Shown here piece after piece: positions 1 to 6,644 of a stretch of 6,898 nt of DNA. Source of the stretch: Candidatus Coatesiibacteriota bacterium (lineage in GTDB: Bacteria > B130-G9); the NCBI GenBank assembly GCA_003647755.1, contig QMNL01000085.1, positions 1-6,898 on the forward strand, given 5' to 3'. A model generated the notes under the pieces. The model saw only the letters and a list, made by a program, of their open reading frames with translations, did not search any database and was not told where the DNA came from. Numbering within the stretch: position 1 is the first letter of the stretch; each line of letters starts with the position of its first letter. The translations under genes and the position numbers were made by a program.

Positions 1-125
1 AAGGGGTCGAACACCCCCTCCATAGGACTATGTTCAGCCCTTTCAGGGCTGTTTTCCTTTTCTCCTTTGGCGTTGATCCGTAGGTTGCACCTACGGCTAC
101 TCACGTTCATCCCCTTACGGGGATG
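1..125. repeat. Tandem cluster of four short hairpins
   Basis: Four perfect small palindromes follow one another. They are GGGGT/ACCCC at 3-17 with a 5-base loop, CAGCCCT/AGGGCTG at 35-51 with loop TTC, CCGTAGGT/ACCTACGG at 78-96 with loop TGC, and CATCCCC/GGGGATG at 108-125 with loop TTAC. The stems differ completely in sequence while loops stay at 3-5 bases, so the structure rather than the sequence seems to be kept. One forward frame is open through the cluster (1-147), but it only reads the repeats and lacks protein character. From memory, similar CCGTAGGTTGCACCTACGG-like units are dispersed repeats in several environmental bacterial genomes; this was not searched. The hairpins might act in transcription termination or mRNA protection for a gene left of the window (inference). 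Confidence 0.7.
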
Positions 126-135
126 CACGAAGGAC

Positions 136-244
136 GCCTTCAGTTGAGCACGCCCGGGCACGATTGGGGAAACTCCTCCTGAAGGCATACTTGACTTTTT
201 GGTTGCCCAATCCAAGCTTTTGAGGCATCGGATAGTGTGCTCAA
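136..244 (+). other. Structured leader upstream of nth with competing inverted repeats
   Basis: Two nested inverted repeats can form one stem-loop: TTGAGCAC (144-151) with GTGCTCAA (237-244) outside, and GATTGGG (162-168) with CCCAATC (206-212) inside. A third pair, GCCTTCAG (136-143) with CTGAAGGC (179-186), crosses both, so it would form an alternative fold or a pseudoknot. GCCCGGGC (152-159) is a further short palindrome. A CCTCCT run, resembling an anti-Shine-Dalgarno sequence, sits at 175-180. I do not recognise a known riboswitch or small RNA here. It could be a leader controlling the nth operon, a small RNA gene, or remnants of repeat DNA. Confidence 0.3.
191..196 (+). promoter_or_regulatory. 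Possible -35 box upstream of nth
   Basis: TTGACT matches the sigma-70 -35 consensus at five of six positions and lies 73 bases before the nth start. No good -10 box sits 16-18 bases downstream (AAGCTT at 214-219 is poor). GATAGT at 231-236 is a fair -10 match but is too far away to pair with it. The call is weak and given only as the best candidate in the leader. Confidence 0.2.
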
Positions 245-268
245 TGGGACTTTAACTGCCGGGGATTA

Positions 269-916
269 ATGGGCGAGAGCAGCAAAGCGAAGGCCGAGCG
301 GCTTGCGGAGGTCTACTCAATCCTTGAGTCGCGATATCCTGACGCGAGGCTGAGGCTTGATTTCAGCACTGCGTTGGACCTTCTGGTGGCCTCCATACTG
401 GCCGCCAGGTGCAGGGATGACGTTGTCAACAGGACGACAAAGTCGCTGTTTGCGAAGTATAGGACTGCAAAAGACTATGCGGACGCCAATGTCGAGACGC
501 TCGAGGCGCAGCTGGGGGGCTTGCCCATGTTCAGGCGCAAGGCCAGAAGCATCAAGGCTGCGTGCGAGGCCCTGGTGGCGGAACATGGCGGCGAGGTGCC
601 TGCCGATGTAAATGCGCTCACCGCGCTCAAGGGAGTAGGCCGAAAGACAGCCAACTTGGTGCTTTCAAATGCCTTCGGCCAACCTGCGATTGTTGTCGAT
701 ACCCATGTGTTGCGCATCTGTAGGCGGCTGGGCATATCGAGTGAAGCGGAGGACCCTGGCCAAACAGAGCAGGCGCTGATGAAAATCCTGCCTGAGAAGA
801 GGTGGTCGCACCTTGCGCATATCTTCTCCGACTTTGGGCGCGATATTTGCAGTGCACGAAACCCGAAGTGTGCTCTCTGCCCCGTTGCCGAGCTCTGCCC
901 CAGTTTCAAGGGATAA
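269..916 (+). CDS. nth: Endonuclease III (DNA glycosylase/AP lyase)
   Basis: Base-excision repair enzyme that removes oxidised pyrimidines and cleaves the resulting abasic site. The 215-residue length is normal for the family. The helix-hairpin-helix LxxLKGVGRKTAN spans residues 117-129 and contains the catalytic lysine K126. The catalytic aspartate is D144 in VVDTHV. The [4Fe-4S] cluster cysteines are complete as C194-x6-C201-x2-C204-x5-C210. The segment that reads LLSAQATD in E. coli is ILAARCRD here (residues 43-50), so the DNA-inserting glutamine Q41 is replaced by R47; this may mark a divergent subfamily. The ATG start is preceded by a weak GGGGA at 261-265. The BtrH-like gene starts 6 bases after the TAA, so the two are probably co-transcribed. 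The family assignment is secure; exact substrate preference is not. Confidence 0.95.
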   Translation: MGESSKAKAERLAEVYSILESRYPDARLRLDFSTALDLLVASILAARCRDDVVNRTTKSLFAKYRTAKDYADANVETLEAQLGGLPMFRRKARSIKAACEALVAEHGGEVPADVNALTALKGVGRKTANLVLSNAFGQPAIVVDTHVLRICRRLGISSEAEDPGQTEQALMKILPEKRWSHLAHIFSDFGRDICSARNPKCALCPVAELCPSFKG

Positions 917-922
917 TGGGGG

Positions 923-1951
923 GTGCGATTGAAATCTGAGGGGCGATCGGTGGTGCTGGAGCGGGTGCCGATGATCTCTGTCGACCGGGGCCGTTGCACA
1001 CTTGTTCTGGCGATGCAGGCGGTTCTAGAATATCTTGGGCAGAGCGTTGACTACGATTACTTGATGGGAGTGTCCGGGGCGGGCTTCCTCTTCTACGTCA
1101 ACCCTAAGGAGCCTATTGCAGCCAAATGGTGCGAGGCGATGCGAGAGCGATGGGTGCACGTTGTGTCGGACGCTGTGGGCCTGGAGCTGAGGCTTATGGA
1201 TACGGACGAGGCGTTGCTTCAGCACGATCCCGAGTCGCACTTTTATGGGGCATTCGGCAGAGAGGTTGTGGAGAGCCTCGAGGCGGGAAGGCCGTGTCTT
1301 GGTTTCACGTGTTTTGAGGGGCCTCAGTGGGACATAATAGCGGGGTTCTCGGAGGGTCGGCTTTTGTGTAGGAGTATCCACAACAAGACATCATCAAGCG
1401 GGCTGATTGGCCACATTCAGCCCTATGACAGCAATGAGTTGTGGCCCTCCAAGATCATACTGATCGGTCAAAAAAAGAGCGTTTCCCCGCGATTAGAGAT
1501 GATAGCCAAGGCGCTCGAGGTTGGTCTGGAGATCGGACGTGGCATCTGCGATGATACGGGCAGCGGGCCGCTTACTGGGCCGCTTGCTTTGAGCGCGTGG
1601 GCTGAGCTTCTCATGGAGAGAACTTCCCCAAAAGACCTCGCTGCGCATCAGAAGTTGCGGAGCACGCTAATAGACTCGCGCATCTCCTTGGAGCGTTTTC
1701 TCAGGTGGGTTGAGACCGAGCTTGGCCGGGAGCTTGGGCCTGACGTGGGGAGAGCCAGAAGGCGCTTCTCGGAGTCGTTTAGGACGCTGCTTACGACAGA
1801 TTTCACGGAGGAGACGATGGCCGATAGGGATTCTTGGAGAAAGGTTATCCAGCGCATAAGGTCGCTTCAGGAGGTCGAGAGCGAGGCGTTCGGGCATCTT
1901 GAGAGCGTGCACAATGATCTAAATGCTTTTGGGCAGGTGGGCTCCGGATGA
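923..1951 (+). CDS. BtrH N-terminal/peptidase C39-like protein
   Basis: The function is not established. Residues 21-58 (DRGRCT..LEYLG..YDYLMGVSGAGFLFY) resemble the BtrH N-terminal/C39-like papain fold, where a cysteine begins the first helix; C25 is the candidate nucleophile. BtrH itself transfers an acyl group from a carrier protein during butirosin synthesis. Residues 120-150 (EAGRPCLGF..GPQWDIIAGF...LLCRS) look like the second half of that fold. The position where peptidases of this fold often carry a catalytic His reads W136-D137, so the protein could be a non-catalytic member. Residues 190-335 are helical and rich in Arg and Glu, without a recognised motif. There is no signal peptide or membrane segment, so it is probably cytosolic. 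The GTG start at 923 has a poor ribosome-binding site. ATG 971 (residue 17), with GGAG at 958-961, is a good alternative that keeps the domain. The gene lies 6 bases behind nth. Confidence 0.75.
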   Translation: MRLKSEGRSVVLERVPMISVDRGRCTLVLAMQAVLEYLGQSVDYDYLMGVSGAGFLFYVNPKEPIAAKWCEAMRERWVHVVSDAVGLELRLMDTDEALLQHDPESHFYGAFGREVVESLEAGRPCLGFTCFEGPQWDIIAGFSEGRLLCRSIHNKTSSSGLIGHIQPYDSNELWPSKIILIGQKKSVSPRLEMIAKALEVGLEIGRGICDDTGSGPLTGPLALSAWAELLMERTSPKDLAAHQKLRSTLIDSRISLERFLRWVETELGRELGPDVGRARRRFSESFRTLLTTDFTEETMADRDSWRKVIQRIRSLQEVESEAFGHLESVHNDLNAFGQVGSG

Positions 1952-2036
1952 ACTGTATCAGGCAGCGCCTTCGGGGATATAGAATAACCCAATCACAGAG
2001 AGCCTGGGCTAGACGGGGCATGCTGAGTTTCAGACT

Positions 2037-2041
2037 GGAAG
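2037..2041 (+). promoter_or_regulatory. Ribosome-binding site of the glycosyltransferase
   Basis: GGAAG lies 6 bases before the GTG at 2048 and supports that start. No ATG lies in frame near the beginning of the glycosyltransferase fold. Confidence 0.5.
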
Positions 2042-2047
2042 AAGCTG

Positions 2048-2926
2048 GTGGTTGCTGATAATAGACCGCCGAGACTTTCCGTTGTCATCCCGATCCAGGA
2101 CGAGGCAGGTTCAATTGGGTCGGTCATTGATTCTGTCAAGTCGGCGCTTGATACCTACGAGGGAGGTTACGAGATTGTAGCGGTCGATGACGGCTCTGCC
2201 GATGACAGCGCTAAGTTGGCGGCGGCGGCCGGGGCGAGCGTCATCTCGCACAGCTCGCCGAGAGGCTACGGTGCAGCCCTGAAGACGGGGATCAAGGCGG
2301 CTAATGGGGAGATCATCACAATAATCGATGGTGACGGCACGTATCCGGCCGAGGCGATTCCCAGGTTGGTCCGTGCGCTTGCCTCTGCCGACATGGTCGT
2401 CGGGGCGAGGGTGCGTGCGGGGGTCTGTGTGCCGCTCATGAGAAGGCCGGCAAAGTGGCTTTTGACGAAGCTGGCGAGCTTTCTCTCAGGTGTGAAGATT
2501 CCTGATCTCAACTCTGGGCTGCGAGCCTTCAGAAAGGATGTTGTGCTGCCTTATCTGCTGGTCCTGCCGGACAGGTTCTCGTTCACCTCGACCATAACGC
2601 TCCTGATGATTGGGGATGGCAGGCCGGTGGAGTACATACCCATCGACTACCACAAGCGGGCTGGCAAGTCCAAGATAGTCCCCAGCGATGCCTTCTCGTT
2701 TTTGCTGCTTATCATAAGAACCATAATGTTCTTCAATCCGCTGAAGTTCTTCTTCCCGGTAGGGTTGGTGCTGTTCCTGTTGGGCTCAGGCAAGCTCACT
2801 ACTGACTACCTGATATACGATCGGCTGTCCGGAACGCCCATTCTGCTGATCCTCTCCGCGCTTCAGATATGGGGGATGGGGTTCTTAGCCGAGCTGATAC
2901 TGTTCCTTGAGAGGCGCAGGAAGTAG
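2048..2926 (+). CDS. Family 2 glycosyltransferase, polyprenyl-phosphate sugar synthase type
   Basis: Predicted to move a sugar from a nucleotide-sugar donor to a polyprenyl phosphate at the inner face of the cytoplasmic membrane, as in DPM1/GtrB/ArnC-like enzymes. The GT-A fold starts at LSVVIPIQDEAGSI (residues 10-23). The nucleotide-binding VDDGSADDS is at 46-54, and GYGAALKTGI at 73-82. The metal-binding DGDGTYP is at 94-100 (D94, D96). DLNSGLRAFRK is at 153-163 and HKRAGKSKI at 202-210; both are typical of this subfamily. Two hydrophobic segments follow, about 233-248 and 264-287, ending in the basic tail ERRRK. The 292-residue length suits a two-helix DPM-like enzyme without extra domains. 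The GTG start has GGAAG six bases upstream. The amidotransferase follows after 8 bases, suggesting a shared envelope-glycan pathway (inference). Donor sugar and lipid cannot be read from the sequence. Confidence 0.9.
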   Translation: MVADNRPPRLSVVIPIQDEAGSIGSVIDSVKSALDTYEGGYEIVAVDDGSADDSAKLAAAAGASVISHSSPRGYGAALKTGIKAANGEIITIIDGDGTYPAEAIPRLVRALASADMVVGARVRAGVCVPLMRRPAKWLLTKLASFLSGVKIPDLNSGLRAFRKDVVLPYLLVLPDRFSFTSTITLLMIGDGRPVEYIPIDYHKRAGKSKIVPSDAFSFLLLIIRTIMFFNPLKFFFPVGLVLFLLGSGKLTTDYLIYDRLSGTPILLILSALQIWGMGFLAELILFLERRRK

Positions 2927-2934
2927 CACGTCCC

Positions 2935-4824
2935 GTGTGTGGTATTTGCGGAATCGTCAGGGAGCCCGGGCACAAGGTTGACCTCACGCTCATTGGCGAA
3001 ATGACCGACCTGATGCGGCACCGCGGGCCGGATGAGCGAGGCGTTTGGGTCAACCCTTCCGGCGAGGTGGGCCTCGGCGCAAGGAGGCTGAGTATCATCG
3101 GCGTCGCCAACGGCAGTCAGCCCATCCTTAACGAGGACCAAAGCTGCGCACTTGTAGCCAACGGTGAGATATACAACTACAAGACTCTGAAAAACGATCT
3201 AGTGGTTCACGGCCACAAGTTCGCCACCGACACGGACGTGGAGGTCATCCTGCACCTCTACGAGCAGGAGGGGCTCTCGCTCGCAAAGCTCATGAACGGC
3301 ATGTTTGCGTTCGCGATCTGGGACCAGAAGCGTGAGCGACTGGTTCTGTGCCGAGACCGCATGGGCATCAAGCCACTTTTCTACATGCAGTTGAGAGACC
3401 GTGTCGTCTTCGCTTCCGAGATAAAATCGATTATCTGCGACCCGAGCATTCCGCGGGAGCTTGATCTGCAGGCCATGCACGATTACTTCACTTTTGACTA
3501 CGTCCCTGGCGAGCAGACCATTTTCAAGGGGGTGCGAGAGGTTCAACAGGGCTGCACAGCTGTGTTCGAGCGAGGGGCTATGCGAACCATTCGCTATTGG
3601 GACCTATCCTACAATCCCGATGTGAGACCGAGGCCGATCTATTACTACGAGGAGCGACTTCGCGATCTGCTCTCAGAATCGGTTCGGAAACGCCTGATGA
3701 GCGAGGTCCCTGTCGGCGTGCTGCTCTCGGGCGGCATGGACTCAAGCGCGATAGCAGCTTACGTGGCGAGGCATTCCTCGCAGCGCGTCAAGACGTTCTC
3801 AATCGGCTTCAAAGAGCGGTCGTTCGACGAGCGGCGATACGCGAGGATGATCGCCAGGCGCTTCGGAACAGAGCACCACGAGATGGTCTTGACGGCGAGG
3901 CACGTGCTCGAAGTCCTCGAGTCGCAGATCAGGTGCTTTGACGAGCCGTTCGCCGACGGGGCCGCCATCCCAACCTGGCATCTCTGCAAGATGGCGGGCG
4001 AGCACATCACCGTGGCCCTCTCAGGCGAGGGGGGCGACGAGGCGTTCGCTGGCTACGACACCCACGCCGCCTACCGCCTCGCATCATGGCTGCGTTGGAT
4101 GCCAGCTTTCTTGAGAGACGGCGTCGCAAGGCCGCTCGTCGATCTAATCCCCGTCTCCGACAAGAAGGTAAGCTTCGATTTTAGAGCGAAGCGCTTCATT
4201 CGCGGCATCGGACTGCCAGTGCCCGAGGCCCATCTCTTCTGGCGAGTTGTGCTGACTGAAGCAGAGAAAAGCCGTCTCTACTCCGCCGCGCTTCGCGAGC
4301 AGATGAGAGTCCTGCCCTCGGTGCGCATTTTTGCCGATCTGTTCGAGAAGTGTAACGCGAAAGACGCACTCAACAGGCTCCTTTACATAGACAGCAAGGT
4401 GTTTTTGCCTGACGACCTCTTCGTCAAGAACGACAGGATGAGCATGGCGCACTCGCTCGAGACCCGCGTTCCCATGACCGACCCAGACCTACTGGATTTC
4501 GCCTCGACCATTCCTCCCGAGATGAAGCTCAAGGGGCTCAGGACCAAGCACATCCTGCGCGATGCGATGCGGGGCATGTTGCCCAACCCCATCACCAAGA
4601 AGAAAAAGGTCGGCTTCGACATGCCACTCGGCAAGTGGCTCAAGCGAGAGCTCTACGACTTCATGCAGGACGCCTTCCGGACGCAGAAGCTCCGCGACGC
4701 GGACCTTTTCGACTGGAAGTTCGTGGACAGAATGATTGAGGAGCATGTCTCGAATCGTCGCAACAACGGCCGCCCGCTCTGGGGCCTCCTCAACTTCGCA
4801 CTCTGGTACGACGCCTACATGTAG
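2935..4824 (+). CDS. asnB: Asparagine synthase (glutamine-hydrolysing)-type amidotransferase
   Basis: Uses glutamine-derived ammonia and ATP to amidate a carboxylate; the classical reaction turns aspartate into asparagine. The N-terminal Ntn glutaminase domain (about 1-200) begins MCGICGIV, with C2 the nucleophile after Met removal. This fixes the GTG start at 2935. RHRGPDERG (28-36), RLSI (51-54), NGE (76-78) and D101 line the glutamine pocket. The synthetase domain has the PP-loop SGGMDSS (265-271), SGEGGDE (363-369), VKNDRMSMAHSLETRVP (497-513) and KKVGFDMP (557-564). At 629 residues it is longer than E. coli AsnB and matches the AsnB-like group often found in polysaccharide or natural-product loci. 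It follows the glycosyltransferase by 8 bases, with AGGAAG at 2918-2923 as a plausible ribosome-binding site. Its true acceptor could be aspartate or a glycan acid (inference). All key residues are present. Confidence 0.93.
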   Translation: MCGICGIVREPGHKVDLTLIGEMTDLMRHRGPDERGVWVNPSGEVGLGARRLSIIGVANGSQPILNEDQSCALVANGEIYNYKTLKNDLVVHGHKFATDTDVEVILHLYEQEGLSLAKLMNGMFAFAIWDQKRERLVLCRDRMGIKPLFYMQLRDRVVFASEIKSIICDPSIPRELDLQAMHDYFTFDYVPGEQTIFKGVREVQQGCTAVFERGAMRTIRYWDLSYNPDVRPRPIYYYEERLRDLLSESVRKRLMSEVPVGVLLSGGMDSSAIAAYVARHSSQRVKTFSIGFKERSFDERRYARMIARRFGTEHHEMVLTARHVLEVLESQIRCFDEPFADGAAIPTWHLCKMAGEHITVALSGEGGDEAFAGYDTHAAYRLASWLRWMPAFLRDGVARPLVDLIPVSDKKVSFDFRAKRFIRGIGLPVPEAHLFWRVVLTEAEKSRLYSAALREQMRVLPSVRIFADLFEKCNAKDALNRLLYIDSKVFLPDDLFVKNDRMSMAHSLETRVPMTDPDLLDFASTIPPEMKLKGLRTKHILRDAMRGMLPNPITKKKKVGFDMPLGKWLKRELYDFMQDAFRTQKLRDADLFDWKFVDRMIEEHVSNRRNNGRPLWGLLNFALWYDAYM

Positions 4825-4842
4825 GTGCGCTCGGCGTTCAGG

Positions 4843-4970
4843 TTCACACCACAGAGACGCAGAGGCACAGAGCAGGCGGGAATCGAGACACCGATAGAAA
4901 CCGCAGGATGTGGCGTAAAGTTAAGCTACTTCCGTGTTTTTTGCCTTTCTCCCCTGTGTCCCTCTGGTGA
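4843..4970. repeat. Degenerate inverted-repeat element of the CCACAGAG type
   Basis: The left arm at 4847-4872 reads CACCACAGAGACGCAG followed by AGGCACAGAG. The right arm at 4949-4970, read on the opposite strand, is TCACCAGAGGGACACAGGGG. The arms align as an imperfect inverted repeat sharing CACC-AGAG-ACRCAG, with about 75 bases between them. From memory, CCACAGAGACACAGAGG-like sequences are dispersed repeats in many environmental bacterial genomes. It fills the convergent space between the amidotransferase and dnaX and ends about 5 bases before the dnaX stop codon. It may serve as a two-way transcription barrier, but I see no classical intrinsic terminator in it. No transposase is present. 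Confidence 0.6.
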
Positions 4971-4975
4971 AACAA

Positions 4976-6514
4976 CTACGTGCCGGGCGGCTTCGGCTTC
5001 TCTGGGCTGCGTTTGATGTCCTCGATTACGCCGTCAAAGAGCCGTAAGGCCTCCTGGACGATCGGGATATTCGAGGCGTTGTAGAGGGCCTCGTTCTCTG
5101 GCTTCGGCGAGGACTTTGCGTTCGAGGCGGGCTTCGGAGCCGTTCGGACAGGCCGTTGAGCGGATTCACGGTGTTCTGGCGGCACGAAACGCCTATCCTC
5201 GCCCTGCGCAACAGGCGCATGCGGTCTCGAGGTGGACTGGCTCGCACTCCGGGGCGTTGGCATCTTGGTGGGTTTCTCTCCCGTTTGAGAGTTGCCCAGG
5301 AAACTTGCACGCTTAGGGGAGGGGCTCCTGACCGGCTCAAGAAGGCCCTGCCCAGACCCGCCAGCCGACTTCTGCACCTCGCTGAGCTTGGCGAGTAGCG
5401 TCTCAACCGAGGCGACGTCCGCTAGATGGCACAGCCCAAGCGCGGCGACCTCAAAAGCCACCCTGGGTATCGCAGACTTCGTTACCTCGCTCTCGATTGA
5501 GAGCAGCTTATCCAGGTATGTGAAAAGCTTGTTCTTGCCGGCCCTGTCCGCCTGCTCGATGAGCCGTTGTGACTCCTCTGCACCGAGCTCGAGAAAAGTC
5601 AACCGTTCACCTTTAGGGATCGAAAGTGAGACAAGCATCTTGTGAAAATAAGCCACGAGCTCGGCGAAGAAACTCCTGAAATTGACCCCCTGATCAAAGA
5701 GATTCTCCACGCCCCGTATGACGCCGGCGGGATCGCTGTCGATGAGGGCATCGACAAAATCGGCGAGGAACGCTGTGTCCGTAACGCTGAGCAACCTCGA
5801 GACGTCCTTCAGCGTCAGCCTGCCGGCCGCGATCGAGCGAGCCTGGTCGAGTATGCTCTGCGCATCCCTGAGGGAACCGCTGGACTTGTCGGCTATGAAC
5901 GCCAGCGCCTCGTCATCAACCTCTATTCCCTCGGCCTCAGCGATTTTTTTGAGGTTGGCCACGGCCTCCGAACGGCTGATCCGGCGGAAGATGTACCGCT
6001 GGCACCGGGAGAGAATGGTGGCCGGGATGCGCTCAGGCGCCGTGGTCGCAAAGACGAACTTGACGTGCGCAGGCGGCTCCTCAAGCGTCTTGAGTAGCGC
6101 ATTGAACGCCTGCGTTGTCAACATGTGCACCTCGTCAATTATGTATATCTTGTAACGGTCCCGACTTGGCGCATATCTCGCATTCTCGCGGAGAAGCCGA
6201 ATGTCGTCCACGCTGTTATTTGAGGCGCCATCGATCTCGATCACGTCGATGCAATTTCCCTCCGGTATCTCCAGGCATGGTGCGCACTTGCAGCATGGAG
6301 TCGGCGTCGGACCTTTCACGCAGTTGAGCGCCTTGGCGAATATCCTCGCCGTTGTGGTCTTCCCGACACCTCGCGGGCCAGAGAACAGCAGAGCGTGCGG
6401 GACCTTGCCCTGCTTTATTGCGTTCTGGAGCGTCCTTGCAATGTGCTCCTGCCCGACCAACTGCTCAAATGTCGCTGGCCGATACTTTCTCGCTATGACG
6501 ACGTATTCAGCCAC
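4976..6514 (-). CDS. dnaX: DNA polymerase III subunit gamma/tau (clamp-loader ATPase)
   Basis: Motor subunit of the clamp loader that places the beta sliding clamp on primed DNA. The AAA+ core has Walker A GPRGVGKTT (46-54, K52), a zinc site C65-x8-C74-x2-C77-x2-C80, Walker B IIDEVH (125-130) and the SRC motif (169-171) with arginine finger R170. The collar domain runs to about 375. Residues 383-475 form a Pro/Ser/Arg/Lys-rich linker. The end (NIPIVQEALRLFDGVIED, 482-499) resembles the short motif closing many bacterial DnaX proteins, so the C-terminus looks complete. The 512-residue length is shorter than E. coli tau (643). The GTG start is firm: an in-frame TAA lies 15 bases upstream and AGGAG precedes the start by 7 bases. 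The gene stands alone on the minus strand; the usual downstream partners ybaB and recR are absent, because the convergent amidotransferase lies there. Confidence 0.96.
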   Translation of the reverse strand: MAEYVVIARKYRPATFEQLVGQEHIARTLQNAIKQGKVPHALLFSGPRGVGKTTTARIFAKALNCVKGPTPTPCCKCAPCLEIPEGNCIDVIEIDGASNNSVDDIRLLRENARYAPSRDRYKIYIIDEVHMLTTQAFNALLKTLEEPPAHVKFVFATTAPERIPATILSRCQRYIFRRISRSEAVANLKKIAEAEGIEVDDEALAFIADKSSGSLRDAQSILDQARSIAAGRLTLKDVSRLLSVTDTAFLADFVDALIDSDPAGVIRGVENLFDQGVNFRSFFAELVAYFHKMLVSLSIPKGERLTFLELGAEESQRLIEQADRAGKNKLFTYLDKLLSIESEVTKSAIPRVAFEVAALGLCHLADVASVETLLAKLSEVQKSAGGSGQGLLEPVRSPSPKRASFLGNSQTGEKPTKMPTPRSASQSTSRPHAPVAQGEDRRFVPPEHRESAQRPVRTAPKPASNAKSSPKPENEALYNASNIPIVQEALRLFDGVIEDIKRSPEKPKPPGT

Positions 6515-6521
6515 ATTCAGG

Positions 6522-6526
6522 CTCCT
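6522..6526 (-). promoter_or_regulatory. Ribosome-binding site of dnaX
   Basis: On the minus strand AGGAG lies 7 bases before the GTG start. It decides the start, because the overlapping ATG (6516-6514) is in another frame and a TAA at 6532-6530 closes the dnaX frame upstream. Confidence 0.75.
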
Positions 6527-6562
6527 ACTTTATCTCGAAACTACGCGCTCCCGCGCTCGCGC

Positions 6563-6598
6563 ATGATACAGTGTGCAGAGCAGCCTCGGTCATGTCAA
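6563..6598 (-). promoter_or_regulatory. Weak promoter candidate for dnaX
   Basis: On the minus strand a perfect TTGACA (6598-6593) is followed by TATCAT (6568-6563), a five-of-six match to TATAAT. The spacing is 24 bases, too long for a standard sigma-70 promoter, so only one of the two boxes may be real. TATCAT would give a leader of roughly 40 bases before the GTG. Confidence 0.25.
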
Positions 6599-6644
6599 CG
6601 GCGAGGCCGCCCCGATAACCAGATTGACGCAGATGGTTCTAGCC

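Noticed and set aside
1..147. Partial gene entering from the left edge
   Set aside because: The open frame translates the palindromes only and ends at a TGA with no recognisable protein.
475..999. 174-codon minus-strand ORF over nth
   Set aside because: Antisense to a clear nth gene with all catalytic residues; low-complexity shadow composition and no family resemblance.
3597..3941. 114-codon plus-strand ORF inside the amidotransferase gene
   Set aside because: Alternative frame of a gene with intact conserved motifs; Arg-rich as expected of a high-GC shadow frame.
4825..5016. 63-codon plus-strand ORF after the amidotransferase
   Set aside because: Reads through the palindromic repeat element and into the antisense of dnaX; no ribosome-binding site.
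5944..5950. Seven-A run on the dnaX coding strand as a programmed frameshift or slippage site
   Set aside because: It lies at codons 189-191, inside the ATPase core, so slippage would destroy the protein rather than give a gamma form; no stimulatory hairpin was evident.
5642..6097. 151-codon plus-strand ORF opposite dnaX
   Set aside because: Antisense to the conserved ATPase core of dnaX; no independent motif.
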